Of a stretch of 64,000 nt of DNA, positions 8,035 to 18,642 are shown one piece after another. Positions within the stretch are counted from its first letter, which is position 1, and each line of letters begins with the position of its first letter. The position numbers and the translations under genes were made by a program. The notes beneath the pieces were generated by a model, which saw only the letters and a program-made list of their open reading frames with translations, was not told the DNA's origin and did not search any database. The DNA comes from Planctobacterium marinum. Its GTDB lineage: Bacteria > Pseudomonadota > Gammaproteobacteria > Enterobacterales > Alteromonadaceae. The stretch is from NCBI RefSeq assembly GCF_020687805.1, contig NZ_JAJEWQ010000009.1, positions 1 through 64,000 on the forward strand. The letters are read 5' to 3'.

Positions 8035-10277
8035 GGATTGTATTTGGATAAGAACTCAATAAGATCATCATAGGGCATGGGCTTAGCGAACAAATAGCCC
8101 TGGGCTTCATCACAACCAAGATCCAGCATGTATTTTGCCTGCTCTCGTTTTTCCACGCCCTCGGCGATTGTTTTGAGTCCCAGCTTTTGGCCCAGTGTTA
8201 CGATAGTCTCTGCAATAAATGCCTGCTTTCCGGGCTCCACTTCTTTCACAAACGCCCGATCAACTTTCAGTCTGTCTAACGGAAGCTGCTGTAAATAACT
8301 CATTGAAGAAAATCCGGTACCAAAGTCATCAATCGCGATTTGAATGCCATTGCTCTTCAGGTCTTTCAGTGATTCGACCACCACCTGAGGATCATCCATA
8401 ACCAGACTCTCGGTAATCTCCAGTTCCAGATTTCGAGGTTGAATCTCTAACTTATCTAAGGTGGATTTTATCAATGGGACAAATTTTGGATCCCGGAACT
8501 GCGGCATAGAAATATTGACCGCCACTCGGAGATCTTTATACCCCAATGTTTCCAACTCTTTTAACTTTTCGCAGGATTCCAACAAGACCCATTCACCAAT
8601 TTCGATGATTAGGCCAGAGTATTCTGCCAATGGCACGAAAACCGCCGGTGAGACGTAACCACCTTCTCTCGAAGGCCAGCGCAGTAAAGCTTCCATCCCC
8701 ACCACTTTTTCCGTTTTCAGATCGATCTGAGGTTGGAACCAAACCTGAAGTTTACGCTCAGCAAAATCAGCGCGTAACTGTCTAATCATACCCAAACGCC
8801 AGGTGGTTTTTTCCTCCATTTCCGGCGCGTAATACTCATAGTTGGTGGTGATATTTTTCTTGGCGCGGTTAAGCGCAATATTGGTTTGTTTTAACAGGTT
8901 AATACCACTGGCTGATTCCAGTAATCGGGTCAGTCCTACCGTGATATTTACCGGTAAGGTGTGATCTCCGGCCTTAAAGGGCGTGGAAAAGGCTGCGTCT
9001 ATGGTTTTCGGCGTTATGTTGGTACTGTTGCCAATTACGCCAAACACATCCGCGCCAATTCTGGCCATCATACAGGTGTCGCCAAAGCGCTCCATCAACC
9101 GCTCAGCAACAGCAATCAGCAGGTTGTTACCTACCTCTTGCCCCAGCCCATCATTAATATCAGAAAAATGACTGATATCAATTAACGCGATCACTTCCGC
9201 GTCAAAATCGTTGTCCATGCGGTTGAGCTCATCAAGCATATTAATGAACTCATTCCGGTTAGGGAGTCTGGTTAAATAATCTCTGAACGCAGCATTGCGC
9301 AATTGGTGGAACAGATTCACATTTTCATAGCCCACAGAAACACTGGACAAGAAAACTTCCAACAACTGTTTATTTACCTCACTGATTTCGCTGCCAGCCT
9401 GAATGTAAACCGCAGCTTCGTAACCAGAACTGTCCATGTATAGAACCGAGAAATCTTCACCAAATATGTGGCTCTTATTTTGCAAACATTGGGTGACATG
9501 CATCACTATCTTATCGTTGTGAATGCTTTCCAGTCGCTCATTGATAAAGGTGGCAAAGTCTCCCGCTGCACCCAGCACGTATACACCGTCTTCGTCTTTA
9601 TCCAGCACAGAGCCAGCCCGGGCACATAACACGCCTCCGGCTTCCAGCCCAATTAACGAGCTAATTTGTTCGACCACGCCTTCGCAGAAGCCTTTTACTG
9701 AGTGTTCTTCAAGTAAATTAGCCGCAGAGCCGATGATTTTTTCCAGGCCTTTACGACTTTGATTAATGGTGAGTATTTGTTGGTAAGAACGCAACGATGC
9801 GATGATCGTGGTTACCAGCTTGCTACGGGTTAATTCCGTTTTAGTTTTATAATCGTTGATGTCATATTCTTTAATGACACTCTCTTCCGGAGCATAGCCT
9901 GGTTGGCCGGTTCTTAAGATAATCCGGGGTTCTTCAAGATGCATGTCTTCCCGCATCTTTTTGGCCACCTGCAATCCTGAATCGTCTGACTCCATCACGA
10001 CATCAAGCAACAAAACTGCGATTTCACTGCCTTTTTCGCTCAAAAACTTTAACGCTTCTTCGCCAGAGTAGGCATGGTGAAAACACAAACCTTTGCCATT
10101 AAGCACTAAATCAGACAGTGTCAGTCGGGTTACTGAATGAATTTCCTCATCATCATCAACAACCAACACATGCCAAACTCCGGACACCCCGGATGACGCT
10201 TCAAGCTCGGCGTCTTCTTCGTCCAGGAAGATTAACTCATCATTCTCGTAATCAGTGGGACACATCAAATTCTTCAC
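8031..10277 (-). CDS. Response regulator with degenerate GGDEF and intact EAL domain
   Basis: This 748-residue cytoplasmic regulator has a receiver domain (about 35-165, phospho-acceptor Asp in VLLLDVVME), a DUF3369-like sensory region (about 170-320), a GGDEF domain (about 330-490) and an EAL domain (about 500-745). The GGDEF signature has decayed to GADVF, so cyclase activity is unlikely. The EAL domain looks active: EALLRW, VNIS, LEITES, the DDFGTG loop, LKVDRAFV, IAEGVE and the QGYLFAKP end are all kept. The protein is probably a phosphorylation-controlled cyclic-di-GMP phosphodiesterase. No histidine kinase is adjacent, so the partner is encoded elsewhere. Confidence 0.9.
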   Translation of the reverse strand: MKNLMCPTDYENDELIFLDEEDAELEASSGVSGVWHVLVVDDDEEIHSVTRLTLSDLVLNGKGLCFHHAYSGEEALKFLSEKGSEIAVLLLDVVMESDDSGLQVAKKMREDMHLEEPRIILRTGQPGYAPEESVIKEYDINDYKTKTELTRSKLVTTIIASLRSYQQILTINQSRKGLEKIIGSAANLLEEHSVKGFCEGVVEQISSLIGLEAGGVLCARAGSVLDKDEDGVYVLGAAGDFATFINERLESIHNDKIVMHVTQCLQNKSHIFGEDFSVLYMDSSGYEAAVYIQAGSEISEVNKQLLEVFLSSVSVGYENVNLFHQLRNAAFRDYLTRLPNRNEFINMLDELNRMDNDFDAEVIALIDISHFSDINDGLGQEVGNNLLIAVAERLMERFGDTCMMARIGADVFGVIGNSTNITPKTIDAAFSTPFKAGDHTLPVNITVGLTRLLESASGINLLKQTNIALNRAKKNITTNYEYYAPEMEEKTTWRLGMIRQLRADFAERKLQVWFQPQIDLKTEKVVGMEALLRWPSREGGYVSPAVFVPLAEYSGLIIEIGEWVLLESCEKLKELETLGYKDLRVAVNISMPQFRDPKFVPLIKSTLDKLEIQPRNLELEITESLVMDDPQVVVESLKDLKSNGIQIAIDDFGTGFSSMSYLQQLPLDRLKVDRAFVKEVEPGKQAFIAETIVTLGQKLGLKTIAEGVEKREQAKYMLDLGCDEAQGYLFAKPMPYDDLIEFLSKYNP

Positions 10278-10579
10278 TAAATATTATTATAGTAAGCCTG
10301 ATTTTAACCAGCTCTCCTTGCACTACCGTTCTGAAGAGCTTCGCAGAACTCTGCTTTTTAGATCATATTGAACTTATCTTAGCCTAAACTTGAAAAAAGA
10401 GAAGCATCTATTCCAACTGAATTGTGTGATTTCATCAGAATGACTTCGAGATTCATTGAATTTAACCGGAATACAGGGTACAAAGTTGCTGCTGTTCCCT
10501 AGAATTTTTTGACGATTACGCAGCTAAACAACCAGCGAATAATTGGTTTAGTACAATCCAAGCAACGCAGTAAGAACTC
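10278..10579. other. Divergent intergenic region, about 300 bp
   Basis: Non-coding spacer between the EAL regulator (minus) and the TIGR03899-like gene (plus). It should contain both promoters. An AT-rich TATTATTATAG stretch next to the regulator start is a possible -10 on the minus strand, but I cannot pair it with a convincing -35. No repeats or RNA structures stand out. Confidence 0.4.
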
Positions 10580-11488
10580 ATGACCGATATCAGAAGTGTT
10601 ACCAGTGGCACACAGACACCGGCATCAACCATCAAAAAAAGCACCAGCGTCAGCAAAGAAGCGACTGACACTGCCACACCGCCCACCAAAGAGCCTAAAC
10701 ATACGCAACCGGTGACGTCCCGTATCCATAATTGGTTTGCGCAGGCTGGTGTCAACGCCAAAAAAAATGAGGGTTTTGAGCGAGATATTCATAAAAAAAC
10801 AGAAAGACGCAGAGTTATTTCGGAACAGCGTAAACTGCAAAACCTTGAAAACGTCATGGAGAAGGCTCTGGAGTTTTGCCCCGATTCTGAAACCGCAGAA
10901 AGTATTGATCCAGACTGGTTTTTTAGCTTTGTGAACATGGCCGAAGATATTTATTCCTCTACGATGCAGGAAATCTGGGGCAAGATATTTGCAGTTGAAG
11001 TGAGTACCCCGGGTACATTTTCTATCAGAACCTTACGCACACTGAAAGAACTGACGCAACGTGACGCCAAAATGTTCCAGGCAGCGGTCAGTATGGCCTC
11101 CAGGAAAAAAGGGGAGTACAGCCCTAAAATACTGTACGGCTACTACCAAAAGCCCTCATTTATGCGCTTTCTTAAGTTGCACAAGAATCATCAGTTAAAT
11201 CTGGCTGAATTTGGTCTGCCGTACCCGGATATACTGTCGCTGATGGATGCCGGGTTAATATATAATTCAGAAATCGAGTCAGGTGAGCTCTCAACTCACT
11301 CCAGATCAGAGTGGCGTTTAGGTAGTTCGGTTATTCATCTCTCACCCAAACGCAGCAGCCTGTTTTTAAATTACTATAAATTCACCCCTACTGGGGCAGA
11401 ACTCAGCAAGCTGGTTTCAAGCGATATCAATCAACACTATGTGGAAAAGCTGAAATCCTTTTTGTCAGCCGACTTTGAGGTGGTTTAG
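10580..11488 (+). CDS. TIGR03899 / DUF2806-like protein
   Basis: A 302-residue cytoplasmic protein. The N-terminal 45 residues are low complexity (Ser, Thr, Pro, Lys) and probably disordered. The rest is helical and includes a charged stretch (HKKTERRRVISEQRKLQNLENV) and a central WGKIFAVE.STPGTFSIRTL block that I associate with the DUF2806/TIGR03899 family found in Vibrio, Shewanella and relatives. No catalytic motif is recognised. It is a single gene convergent with the cys operon, with a 34-bp gap to cysH. Function unknown. Confidence 0.75.
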   Translation: MTDIRSVTSGTQTPASTIKKSTSVSKEATDTATPPTKEPKHTQPVTSRIHNWFAQAGVNAKKNEGFERDIHKKTERRRVISEQRKLQNLENVMEKALEFCPDSETAESIDPDWFFSFVNMAEDIYSSTMQEIWGKIFAVEVSTPGTFSIRTLRTLKELTQRDAKMFQAAVSMASRKKGEYSPKILYGYYQKPSFMRFLKLHKNHQLNLAEFGLPYPDILSLMDAGLIYNSEIESGELSTHSRSEWRLGSSVIHLSPKRSSLFLNYYKFTPTGAELSKLVSSDINQHYVEKLKSFLSADFEVV

Positions 11489-11522
11489 GCATCATCGCCA
11501 GAGTACAGCGCTACCTGTAAGA

Positions 11523-12287
11523 CTAGATACCATCACCAAATTCATGCAAACCACACTCTCTTTTTAAGCCAAAGAAACGCGTGTCTTGCTCGCTCATGCC
11601 CGCTTCTAGCGGTCTTGTAGTATGCCAGTCGCCTACTGACACATAGCCTTGTTCCCAAAGGGGGTGATAAGGCAGATTGTGTTCTTCAAGAAAATAATGA
11701 ACATCTTTATTGGTCCAGTCCAGGATTGGATAAACCTTAAATTTATTATCAACCACCTGAAGCACTGACAAGGTATTGCGTTGATCTGATTGCGTGCGAC
11801 GCAATCCGGCAAACCAGCTCTGAATTTGCAGCTCTTCCTGCGCATTGCGCATCGGTGTCACTTTATTCATGTGGTTATATTTAGCTAAACCTTCTTCACC
11901 TTTTTCCCACAACTTGCCAAAACGCGCTTCCTGCCAGGCAGGTGACAGATTGGCGCGATAGGTTTTTAAATTTAACCCTAAGCGCTCCGTCAGCTCATCG
12001 GCGAACTGATAGGTCTCCGGAAACAGATAGCCGGTATCCGTAAATACCACCGGAATATCCGGCATTTGCTCGGTCACCAGCTTCAACATAACCGCCGCCT
12101 GGATGCCAAAACTCGAAGACACCATAAAGTTTTGCGGCAGATGCGTTGCAGCCCATTGAATTCTTTCCTGCGCAGTGGAGCTCTCCAGCATACTATTGAG
12201 ATCCTGCAATTGTTCCCTGGAAACATCAGCAGGATTCAATTTGTTACCCGGGAGATCTGCAACCGGATTGAGTGCAGCATTAATCAT
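11523..12287 (-). CDS. cysH: Phosphoadenosine phosphosulfate reductase CysH
   Basis: CysH reduces PAPS to sulfite with thioredoxin in assimilatory sulfate reduction. The 254-residue protein shows the PP-loop-like [24 protein letters not shown], and the C-terminal [11 protein letters not shown] with the catalytic cysteine. The extra cysteine pairs of Fe-S-containing APS reductases are absent, which fits a PAPS-specific enzyme. The ATG at 12287 overlaps the cysI stop by 8 bp, so translation is coupled. It is the last gene of cysJIH. Confidence 0.95.
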   Translation of the reverse strand: MINAALNPVADLPGNKLNPADVSREQLQDLNSMLESSTAQERIQWAATHLPQNFMVSSSFGIQAAVMLKLVTEQMPDIPVVFTDTGYLFPETYQFADELTERLGLNLKTYRANLSPAWQEARFGKLWEKGEEGLAKYNHMNKVTPMRNAQEELQIQSWFAGLRRTQSDQRNTLSVLQVVDNKFKVYPILDWTNKDVHYFLEEHNLPYHPLWEQGYVSVGDWHTTRPLEAGMSEQDTRFFGLKRECGLHEFGDGI

Positions 12288-13980
12288 AAAAGTCTCTCGC
12301 TGAATCAATTACGGGTTTGATTACATCAACCCGAATGAGGAAGTCACCAAAGCGTTCATCCGCATTTCGCTCAGTAGCCCAACGTCCAACCAACTCATCC
12401 AAATCGGCAAATATTTCATCTTCAGAAATGTTTTCTTTATACATCCGTGGGATACGGGTACCGGTATAATCACCGCCTAAATGCAGGTTGTACTTACCCG
12501 GCCCTTTCCCGACCAGGCCAATCTCCGCCAACATGGCACGACCACAGCCATTCGGGCAGCCGGTGATACGGAAAATTATTTCTTCTTCTGCAATGCCGTG
12601 TTTCGTTAAGATGGCTTCCAGACGATTAACGGCTTCCGGCAAATAGCGCTCTGCTTCTGCCATCGCTAAGGGGCATGTTGGCAGTGACACACAGGCCATA
12701 GAGGCTTTTTGCTGCGCAGATACGTCATCTTTGAGCAAACCGTGCTGGCGAGCCAATTGTTCAATGGCGGCCTTGTCTTCGGTTGCAACACCGGCAATGA
12801 TCAGGTTTTGATTGGCGGTCAGTCGGAAATCACCTTTGTGGATTTTCGCAATTTCTGCGCAACCCGTTTTTAACGTGGCATTGTCAAAATCCAGAATACG
12901 GCCATTTTCGATGAAAACCGTCAAATGGTGTTTGCCATCGATACCTTCAACCCAACCGATACGATCACCACGGGCAGTGAACTCAAACGGTTTAGCTTCA
13001 GCGAAGCTGACACCGGAGCGACGTTCCACTTCAGCTTTAAACACATCGACACCAACGGCCTCAAGTGTATATTTAGTTTTGGCATTTTTACGCTGACTTC
13101 GGTTACCCCAGTCACGCTGTGTGGTAACAACCGCTTCTGCAACTTTCAAAGTATCTTCTTTGGCGATATAGCCAAAATTGTCTGCCTTGCGTGGATAGGT
13201 TTCCGTGTCACCATGGGTCATCGCGAGGCCGCCACCCACCAGCACGTTAAAGCCCACCAATTTGCCATTTTCGGCAATAGCGATAAAGCTCAGATCGTTG
13301 GCATGAACATCCACATCGTTTTGTGGCGGAATAGCCACGGTAGTTTTGAACTTTCTGGGCAGATACTTTTCTCCCAGGATCGGCTCTTCATCTGTGGTTT
13401 CCAGCTTTTCCCCGTCCAACCAAATTTCGGCGTAGGCGCGCGTTTTCGGAAGTAAGTGTTCACTAATCTTTTTAGCCCACTCATAGGCTTCCTGATGCAA
13501 TTCAGATTGATACGGATTCGAAGTACATAGTACATTCCGATTCACATCCCCCGCCGTCGCGATGGAATCAATACCTACCTTGTTTAGCGTCTGATGCATC
13601 AGCTTAATATTAGGCTTAAGCACACCGTGAAACTGAAAAGTCTGCCTGGTGGTCAGTCGAATACTGCCATACAAAGAATACTCATCGGCAAACTTGTCAA
13701 TGGCCAACCATTGTTCAGGATTGATGATGCCGCCTGGCAAACGGGCTCGCAACATCACATTATGCAGCGGCTCCAGTTTTTGTTTTGCACGTTCAGCGCG
13801 AATATCACGATCATCTTGCTGATACATACCGTGAAAACGAATTAACTGAAAATTGTCCGGACCAAAGCCACCAGTGACATCATTTTTCAGATCTTCAGCA
13901 ATAGTGCCACGCAGAAAATTACTTTCACCCTTCATGCGCTCATTGGGTGACGGTTTGCCGTGATTGTTTCCGATACTCAT
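12280..13980 (-). CDS. cysI: Sulfite reductase hemoprotein beta-subunit CysI
   Basis: The 566-residue siroheme and 4Fe-4S subunit reduces sulfite to sulfide with six electrons from CysJ. Cluster cysteines lie in [16 protein letters not shown] and [11 protein letters not shown]. Two ferredoxin-like repeats and siroheme-binding arginines ([12 protein letters not shown]) are present. The ATG shares a base with the cysJ stop (TAATG) and the 3' end overlaps cysH. The operon order cysJ-cysI-cysH is standard for gammaproteobacteria. Confidence 0.96.
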   Translation of the reverse strand: MSIGNNHGKPSPNERMKGESNFLRGTIAEDLKNDVTGGFGPDNFQLIRFHGMYQQDDRDIRAERAKQKLEPLHNVMLRARLPGGIINPEQWLAIDKFADEYSLYGSIRLTTRQTFQFHGVLKPNIKLMHQTLNKVGIDSIATAGDVNRNVLCTSNPYQSELHQEAYEWAKKISEHLLPKTRAYAEIWLDGEKLETTDEEPILGEKYLPRKFKTTVAIPPQNDVDVHANDLSFIAIAENGKLVGFNVLVGGGLAMTHGDTETYPRKADNFGYIAKEDTLKVAEAVVTTQRDWGNRSQRKNAKTKYTLEAVGVDVFKAEVERRSGVSFAEAKPFEFTARGDRIGWVEGIDGKHHLTVFIENGRILDFDNATLKTGCAEIAKIHKGDFRLTANQNLIIAGVATEDKAAIEQLARQHGLLKDDVSAQQKASMACVSLPTCPLAMAEAERYLPEAVNRLEAILTKHGIAEEEIIFRITGCPNGCGRAMLAEIGLVGKGPGKYNLHLGGDYTGTRIPRMYKENISEDEIFADLDELVGRWATERNADERFGDFLIRVDVIKPVIDSARDFYD

Positions 13981-15800
13981 TAATATACGTCCTTCTGATA
14001 GCGTTTTGCTCTGCGTAGATCGTTTAAATATTGTTCCGCATCTTCTGCAGATTTACCGCCATGTTCAGCAATAATACTCAGTAGCGCGTCGTTGACGTCT
14101 TTGGCCATGTGAGTTGCGTCGCCACAAACATAAAAGTGGGCGCCTTCTTCCAGCCACTGCCACACTTCCTTTCCGTTTTCTAACAAACGATGTTGGACAT
14201 ACACTTTTTCAGCCTGATCCCGGGAAAACGCCAGGCTGATTTTGTCTAATGTGCCTTCGCTCAAAAATCGCTGCCACTCAACCTGGTAGAGGAAATCCTG
14301 AGTAAAATGTGGGTTGCCAAAGAACAACCAGTTTTTGCCTTCAGCTTCCTGGGCTTCACGCTCCTGCATAAAGGCTCTGAATGGTGCGATGCCGGTGCCT
14401 GGCCCTACCATAATCACGGGCGTATTGGGATCGGTTGGTAAACGGAAGTTAGCGTTTTTCTCAACGTAAACTTTAACCTGCTGACCTTCTTCCAGGCGCG
14501 TTCCCAGGTAACCAGAAGCGCCGCCCTGATGGGTAAAACCAAACTTGTCGTACTCTACCAGGGCAACGGTCAGATGCACTTCATCTTCGACTTCCGCCTG
14601 GCTACTGGCGATGGAATATAATCGAGGCATCAGTGGTCTCAAGGCGTCCACTAATTGTTGCGCAGTGATCGCAGAAGGGAACTCCTTAACGATATCGACA
14701 ATTTGTCTGTCGGCCAGATATTCGCGCAGCTGTGCTTTATCGGCCAATAATTCTGCAACTTTTTGATCACCGCTAAATTCCGCGTACTTTTGCACAAACC
14801 CGGGATAGCTCTGCGTTAATTCAAGTTTCTCTTGTAAAGCCGATTGCACTGTTAATGTTTCATCTTTGATGGATACTTCTGTATCGGCATCGATATTCAG
14901 CGTATTTAAAATATCCGCCACCAGCGCTGCATCGTTTAAAAACCACACTCCCAGTGCGTCACCTGGTTCATACTGAATCCCTGAATCTTCAAGCGAGATT
15001 TCGATATGACGTATGTCTTTTACCGAATCGCGGCCGGTAATTTTAAGGCTTTCGACCAGCTCAGCTGGAAAGGGATTTTTCTTGGAGTACTGCTGAGCAG
15101 CATCTTGCGTATTATTACCGGCGGCTAACTGCAGACCCGGCATAGGCACAACCGCTGCTGATTTAAAGTCTTCCTGCAACTTGGCTTTGACCTGATTGCT
15201 CCACACATCAACGTCTGATTCAAAATCTACGTCACAATCGACCCGTGGTAATAATGCTGTAGCACCCAGTTTGGCCAGGCGCTCATCAAAGTCTTTTGCT
15301 GTCTGGCAAAAGAACTCGTAGCTGCTGTCACCTAAGCCCAGAACGGTGTACTTGAGACCGTCGAGTTTAGGCGCCTTTTTGCCGCCTAAAAATTCGTGCA
15401 ATTGCACGGCATCATCAGGCGCATCACCTTCGCCATGAGTACTGACAACAATAACCACGTGGCTTTCGTTTTTGATATTTTTAGGTTTGTAATCAGCCAT
15501 GTTTAGCAGCTTAGCGCTTAAACCATCGGCTTTTAATTTGTTGTGGTATTGCTCAGCGACACCTTTGGCATTACCGGTTTGAGAGCCATATAAAATCGTC
15601 ACGCTTTTATCTGCCACGGCAGCGCCTTGTGGTTGAGGTGCAGCACTCACCTGACCGGCTTGTGCTAAGCCAGCTAAATAGCCGCTTGCCCACAATAATT
15701 GTGAAGCGTCCAATCCTGAAGCCGCAGTATTTAATTGCTGCCATTGGTTCTCATCTAATAATGCAACCGGCGAATAGGCCGGATTTCCTGAAGTAGCCAT
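13980..15800 (-). CDS. cysJ: Sulfite reductase flavoprotein alpha-subunit CysJ
   Basis: The 606-residue diflavin reductase passes electrons from NADPH through FAD and FMN to CysI. The domains in order are an FMN flavodoxin domain ([16 protein letters not shown], about 69-205), an FAD-binding region (RLYSIASSQ near 400) and an NADPH domain ([12 protein letters not shown] near 470, ending in the conserved RYQKDVY). The size matches E. coli CysJ. It is the first gene of the operon. CysB control is expected from the family, but no CysB site can be read with confidence. Confidence 0.96.
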   Translation of the reverse strand: MATSGNPAYSPVALLDENQWQQLNTAASGLDASQLLWASGYLAGLAQAGQVSAAPQPQGAAVADKSVTILYGSQTGNAKGVAEQYHNKLKADGLSAKLLNMADYKPKNIKNESHVVIVVSTHGEGDAPDDAVQLHEFLGGKKAPKLDGLKYTVLGLGDSSYEFFCQTAKDFDERLAKLGATALLPRVDCDVDFESDVDVWSNQVKAKLQEDFKSAAVVPMPGLQLAAGNNTQDAAQQYSKKNPFPAELVESLKITGRDSVKDIRHIEISLEDSGIQYEPGDALGVWFLNDAALVADILNTLNIDADTEVSIKDETLTVQSALQEKLELTQSYPGFVQKYAEFSGDQKVAELLADKAQLREYLADRQIVDIVKEFPSAITAQQLVDALRPLMPRLYSIASSQAEVEDEVHLTVALVEYDKFGFTHQGGASGYLGTRLEEGQQVKVYVEKNANFRLPTDPNTPVIMVGPGTGIAPFRAFMQEREAQEAEGKNWLFFGNPHFTQDFLYQVEWQRFLSEGTLDKISLAFSRDQAEKVYVQHRLLENGKEVWQWLEEGAHFYVCGDATHMAKDVNDALLSIIAEHGGKSAEDAEQYLNDLRRAKRYQKDVY

Positions 15801-15993
15801 AATAATTATACAAACCTAATAAAACACCATACTAGGTTAGCGTTACTTATTCATAACTTGAAAGAATTAAAGATGATTTTTAATAACCAAAAAGATTAAC
15901 GAAGCGTGAAAGAATTCGTCAGGTAGGGATCGGCAAATTCATCGGAGCGCTGCCGTGGTTTGTCAGAACAACACAACAGTCTCCGAACTCAGG

Positions 15994-16965
15994 TTAGCCT
16001 CTTGCAAGCAACTCGGACAAATCAATAATAGCGGCATTCGCTCTGGAAATATAGTTAGCCATTACCAGTGAATGGTTAGCCAACACGCCAAATCCACTGC
16101 CATTCAAGATCATAGGACTCCAGATAGTTTGTTGCGTTGCTTCTAACTCGCGAATAATCTGCTGCAGACTCACCGTGGCATTTTTATTTTCCAATACATC
16201 GGCAAAATCAATTTCTACCGCTTTGAGAAAATGCAACAAGGCCCAACTTGCTCCGCGTGCCTCATAAAAATAGTTGTCCAGCATCCACCAGCTGGTTTTT
16301 ACCTGTAAACGCCCAGAGGAAGGTGTTGACTGTCGGGCATCGGGGTCTCCGGCCAAATCCGTGTTTATTCGTTCCTGGCCTACACTGGCACTTAACCGTT
16401 GAGACAAACTGCCTAAACGCTTTTCAACCTGTTTTAACCATTCCCGCAAATTGTCAGCGCGGGCGTAAAATTGTGCATCGCCGCGATTGGGATCTTGCAA
16501 ATCCAGCAGATAGTCATTGATAGCATCAAATCCTTCCCGATATTTTGACTCTGCAGACGGCAGTATCCAGTCTCGGTGACTGGTATTAAGTGGCGGTTGA
16601 GCTTTTGCCAATGCAGCGTTTTCTATTGATTGTGACTGAGAGCGGCTAAAATCTTTGCGCATTGCCAGAGTTAAATCTCTCACCATTTCCAATGCGCCAA
16701 ATTCCCATGAAGGCATATCATCCATAAAAACAGAAGGCGGAATCACGTCATTGGACAAATAGCCGCCGGGCTTATCTAACAAAGAACTTCCAACTTTCAC
16801 CAACGTTGCGGTAAGTGTTGCTCCCGTTACAGAAGAAGCGTTAGGTGATTGTCTGACATCAAAAGTGTCAGGTTCATTACTCCAATAAAAAACCAACAAT
16901 ACGATTATCACTAACAAGGTAGATACTGACGCGATTATCCACCGACGATCCAGTTTTTTGTCCAT
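15994..16965 (-). CDS. DUF2333-like inner-membrane protein
   Basis: A protein of about 323 residues with one N-terminal transmembrane helix (about residues 10-30) and a large periplasmic helical domain. The pattern PGGYLSNDVIPPSVFMDDMPSWEFGAL and the conserved WWMLDNYFYEARG stretch are features I associate with DUF2333. The preferred start is the ATG at 16965 (MDKKLDRRW) with GGAG upstream; a start at 16992 would add nine polar residues. Function unknown. It stands 190 bp from cysJ and is close to the psp operon on the same strand but not obviously part of it. Confidence 0.8.
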   Translation of the reverse strand: MDKKLDRRWIIASVSTLLVIIVLLVFYWSNEPDTFDVRQSPNASSVTGATLTATLVKVGSSLLDKPGGYLSNDVIPPSVFMDDMPSWEFGALEMVRDLTLAMRKDFSRSQSQSIENAALAKAQPPLNTSHRDWILPSAESKYREGFDAINDYLLDLQDPNRGDAQFYARADNLREWLKQVEKRLGSLSQRLSASVGQERINTDLAGDPDARQSTPSSGRLQVKTSWWMLDNYFYEARGASWALLHFLKAVEIDFADVLENKNATVSLQQIIRELEATQQTIWSPMILNGSGFGVLANHSLVMANYISRANAAIIDLSELLARG

Positions 16966-17020
16966 TCTGCATTCTCCAACTTCAACAGGCACTCTGTTAC
17001 AGAGTATATATCGCTATCGA

Positions 17021-17347
17021 CTATGATGCCGCTTGTTTACCTCCCCCTGCAACCAAATACAGGATTAGCGCGATAAATAATACCGGCCAAAACAAGCTTA
17101 ATCCGATAAAAAAGACACCAAACAGTGCCGCACCCAACCCCAAGATTAACGCCCCGATCAGGCTCACCGCCAGCAAAAACCCCATCAGAATTAACGCACC
17201 GGCAACGACACAAAATACGATAGCATTGATAAAGGGATCAACAATATAGGCACCATCCAGGTGAAAGATGAACCAATGTTCAGATAATTCACCAAAGACA
17301 AAGAAGATCCCCATCAATATTAAAATTGCGATCACAATAGTTTTCAT
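17021..17347 (-). CDS. Small integral membrane protein of the psp operon
   Basis: A 108-residue, strongly hydrophobic protein with about three transmembrane segments and a C-terminal GGGKQAAS. I start it at the ATG at 17347, which has AGGAGG close upstream. It lies 20 bp after the pspC stop and is clearly co-transcribed. It is not PspB or PspD by sequence. Its place suggests a membrane partner in the phage-shock response, which is inference. Confidence 0.75.
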   Translation of the reverse strand: MKTIVIAILILMGIFFVFGELSEHWFIFHLDGAYIVDPFINAIVFCVVAGALILMGFLLAVSLIGALILGLGAALFGVFFIGLSLFWPVLFIALILYLVAGGGKQAAS

Positions 17348-17367
17348 GATGCCTCCTGCGTCCCAGC

Positions 17368-17568
17368 CTAGCGACTGGGCAATAGTAGTGTAGCGACAAT
17401 ATAAGCAATGAGTATCGCTGGCGGAAAGGCCAGAAATGCCAGCACTGTCGCCAGCCTCACCATCCACGCTTCAACGCCGTAATGATGAGCCACGCCGGCA
17501 CAAACCCCCATAACCTTTCTGTTAATACGACTCTTATAAATGCGATTTGATTCATAATAATTTTTCAT
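17368..17568 (-). CDS. pspC: PspC-domain protein
   Basis: A 66-residue PspC-domain protein: RKVMGVCAGVAHHYGVEAWMVRLATVL, then a hydrophobic segment. In E. coli PspC is an inner-membrane sensor that binds PspA under envelope stress. This version is the short form, with little beyond the domain and no leucine-zipper tail. It lies 21 bp after pspA and upstream of another small membrane gene. No pspB is found between them. Confidence 0.85.
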   Translation of the reverse strand: MKNYYESNRIYKSRINRKVMGVCAGVAHHYGVEAWMVRLATVLAFLAFPPAILIAYIVATLLLPSR

Positions 17569-17589
17569 GGCTAGTCTCCACTATCGGTA

Positions 17590-18252
17590 TCAGGCAACAT
17601 TCTTTTTCAATTCAGCTAATTCCGCTTCGACTTTGTCGTTTGACTCCAGTTGCGCAAACTCGGCATGTAAGGAACTACCTGATTGTGAGGTGAACTCGTA
17701 AGCATCTACTTTGGCCTCAAGTTCGTCGATTTTACTTTCGTAACTTTCAAATCGGTGTAGTACATGTTCAACATTGTAAGTTTCCACCTGCTTTTTTACT
17801 TCCAAACGGGTTTTGGCATGTTCAAAACGGGTCTGCATGGATTTTCTTTTCGCTTTGGCTTCCGCCAGCTTCGCCACCAGACGAGCACAATCTTCCTGAA
17901 TTTTTTCCAGGTTCTCTGTCACCTGACTGTTTGCAATAGTGATGTGCTCAATTTCTGATGCCACTTTTTGTTTTTCGATTAAGGCGGCCCTTGCCAGATC
18001 TTCCCGGTCACTTTCAATGGCTTTTTGCGCCTTTGCCTGCCAGTCATCCGCTGTTTTGGTAAGGTTGCGCAATTTGCGCTGAATGGTTTTTTGTTCGGCT
18101 AAATGTTTGGCGGCGATGGCTCTGATTTCCACCAGGTTTTCCTCCATTTCGGAAATAATCAGAGATAAGAGTTTTTCCGGATCTTCAGCCTTATCCAGCG
18201 CTGAATTGATATTGGCTTGTAATATGTCAGACATTCTTGAAAATACACCCAT
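17590..18252 (-). CDS. pspA: Phage-shock protein A, PspA/IM30 family
   Basis: The 220-residue, almost wholly coiled-coil protein starts MGVFSRMSDILQANINSALDKAEDP, the hallmark of PspA. It stabilises stressed inner membranes as large oligomers and, in enterobacteria, inhibits the activator PspF. It heads a three-gene operon with pspC and a small membrane protein. A sigma-54-like promoter lies 62 bp upstream. No pspF is seen next to it, so the activator must be encoded elsewhere. Confidence 0.95.
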   Translation of the reverse strand: MGVFSRMSDILQANINSALDKAEDPEKLLSLIISEMEENLVEIRAIAAKHLAEQKTIQRKLRNLTKTADDWQAKAQKAIESDREDLARAALIEKQKVASEIEHITIANSQVTENLEKIQEDCARLVAKLAEAKAKRKSMQTRFEHAKTRLEVKKQVETYNVEHVLHRFESYESKIDELEAKVDAYEFTSQSGSSLHAEFAQLESNDKVEAELAELKKNVA

Positions 18253-18313
18253 GACAGGTCTCCTTGCTTATTAACTTGTTATTCAACTGTGTTTCGTAAT
18301 ACAGAAATGTATT

Positions 18314-18329
18314 TACAATCCATGTGCCA
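18314..18329 (-). promoter_or_regulatory. Sigma-54-type promoter of psp operon
   Basis: On the minus strand TGGCAC, five bases and TTGTA match the -24/-12 consensus (TGGCACG-N4-TTGCW) except for one base at -12. It sits about 62 bp before pspA. psp operons of gammaproteobacteria are sigma-54-dependent, so context and motif agree. Confidence 0.7.
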
Positions 18330-18604
18330 GCTTTGAAAAACTTTTAAAGCATTGTTTTTAAAGTGTTTTTTTTGAAAACCACAAAAAACATCGTATTTCA
18401 TTCAAACAAGCAAAACAAAATTTTAGTGATATTTGTCAACAATGAGTGAGATTCGCCAATGCTTCTTTGGGTCTCTTAAAACAGCTGTCTTAAAAGCACA
18501 ACGGGCAGTTTTACAAGCGGTTAAAAACACCAGAACAGGCAAGTGAAATTGCTGTGAAAAAATGGAAATGGTTAAGATTGAAACGCAGGAATAAACGAGG
18601 GGAA
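18330..18604. other. Upstream region of psp promoter
   Basis: AT-rich non-coding DNA, about 275 bp, between the psp promoter and the terminator of the next minus-strand operon. PspF enhancer sites would be expected here but cannot be defined by eye. Very short plus-strand frames (34 and 25 codons) exist but show no support. Confidence 0.4.
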
Positions 18605-18642
18605 TATAAAAAAGAGAATACCAGGAAATGATATTCTCTTTA
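18605..18642 (-). terminator. Rho-independent terminator after small membrane gene
   Basis: On the minus strand AAAGAGAATA pairs perfectly with TATTCTCTTT (18632-18641 with 18611-18620) around an 11-base loop, followed by a run of T. The stop codon of the 40-residue gene lies in the first arm. Confidence 0.8.

Noticed and set aside
10118-10387. An 89-codon plus-strand frame at the start of the EAL regulator
   Set aside because: It is mostly antisense to the receiver domain and has no family features.
12925-13455. A 176-codon frame antisense to cysI
   Set aside because: Shadow of a strongly conserved gene.
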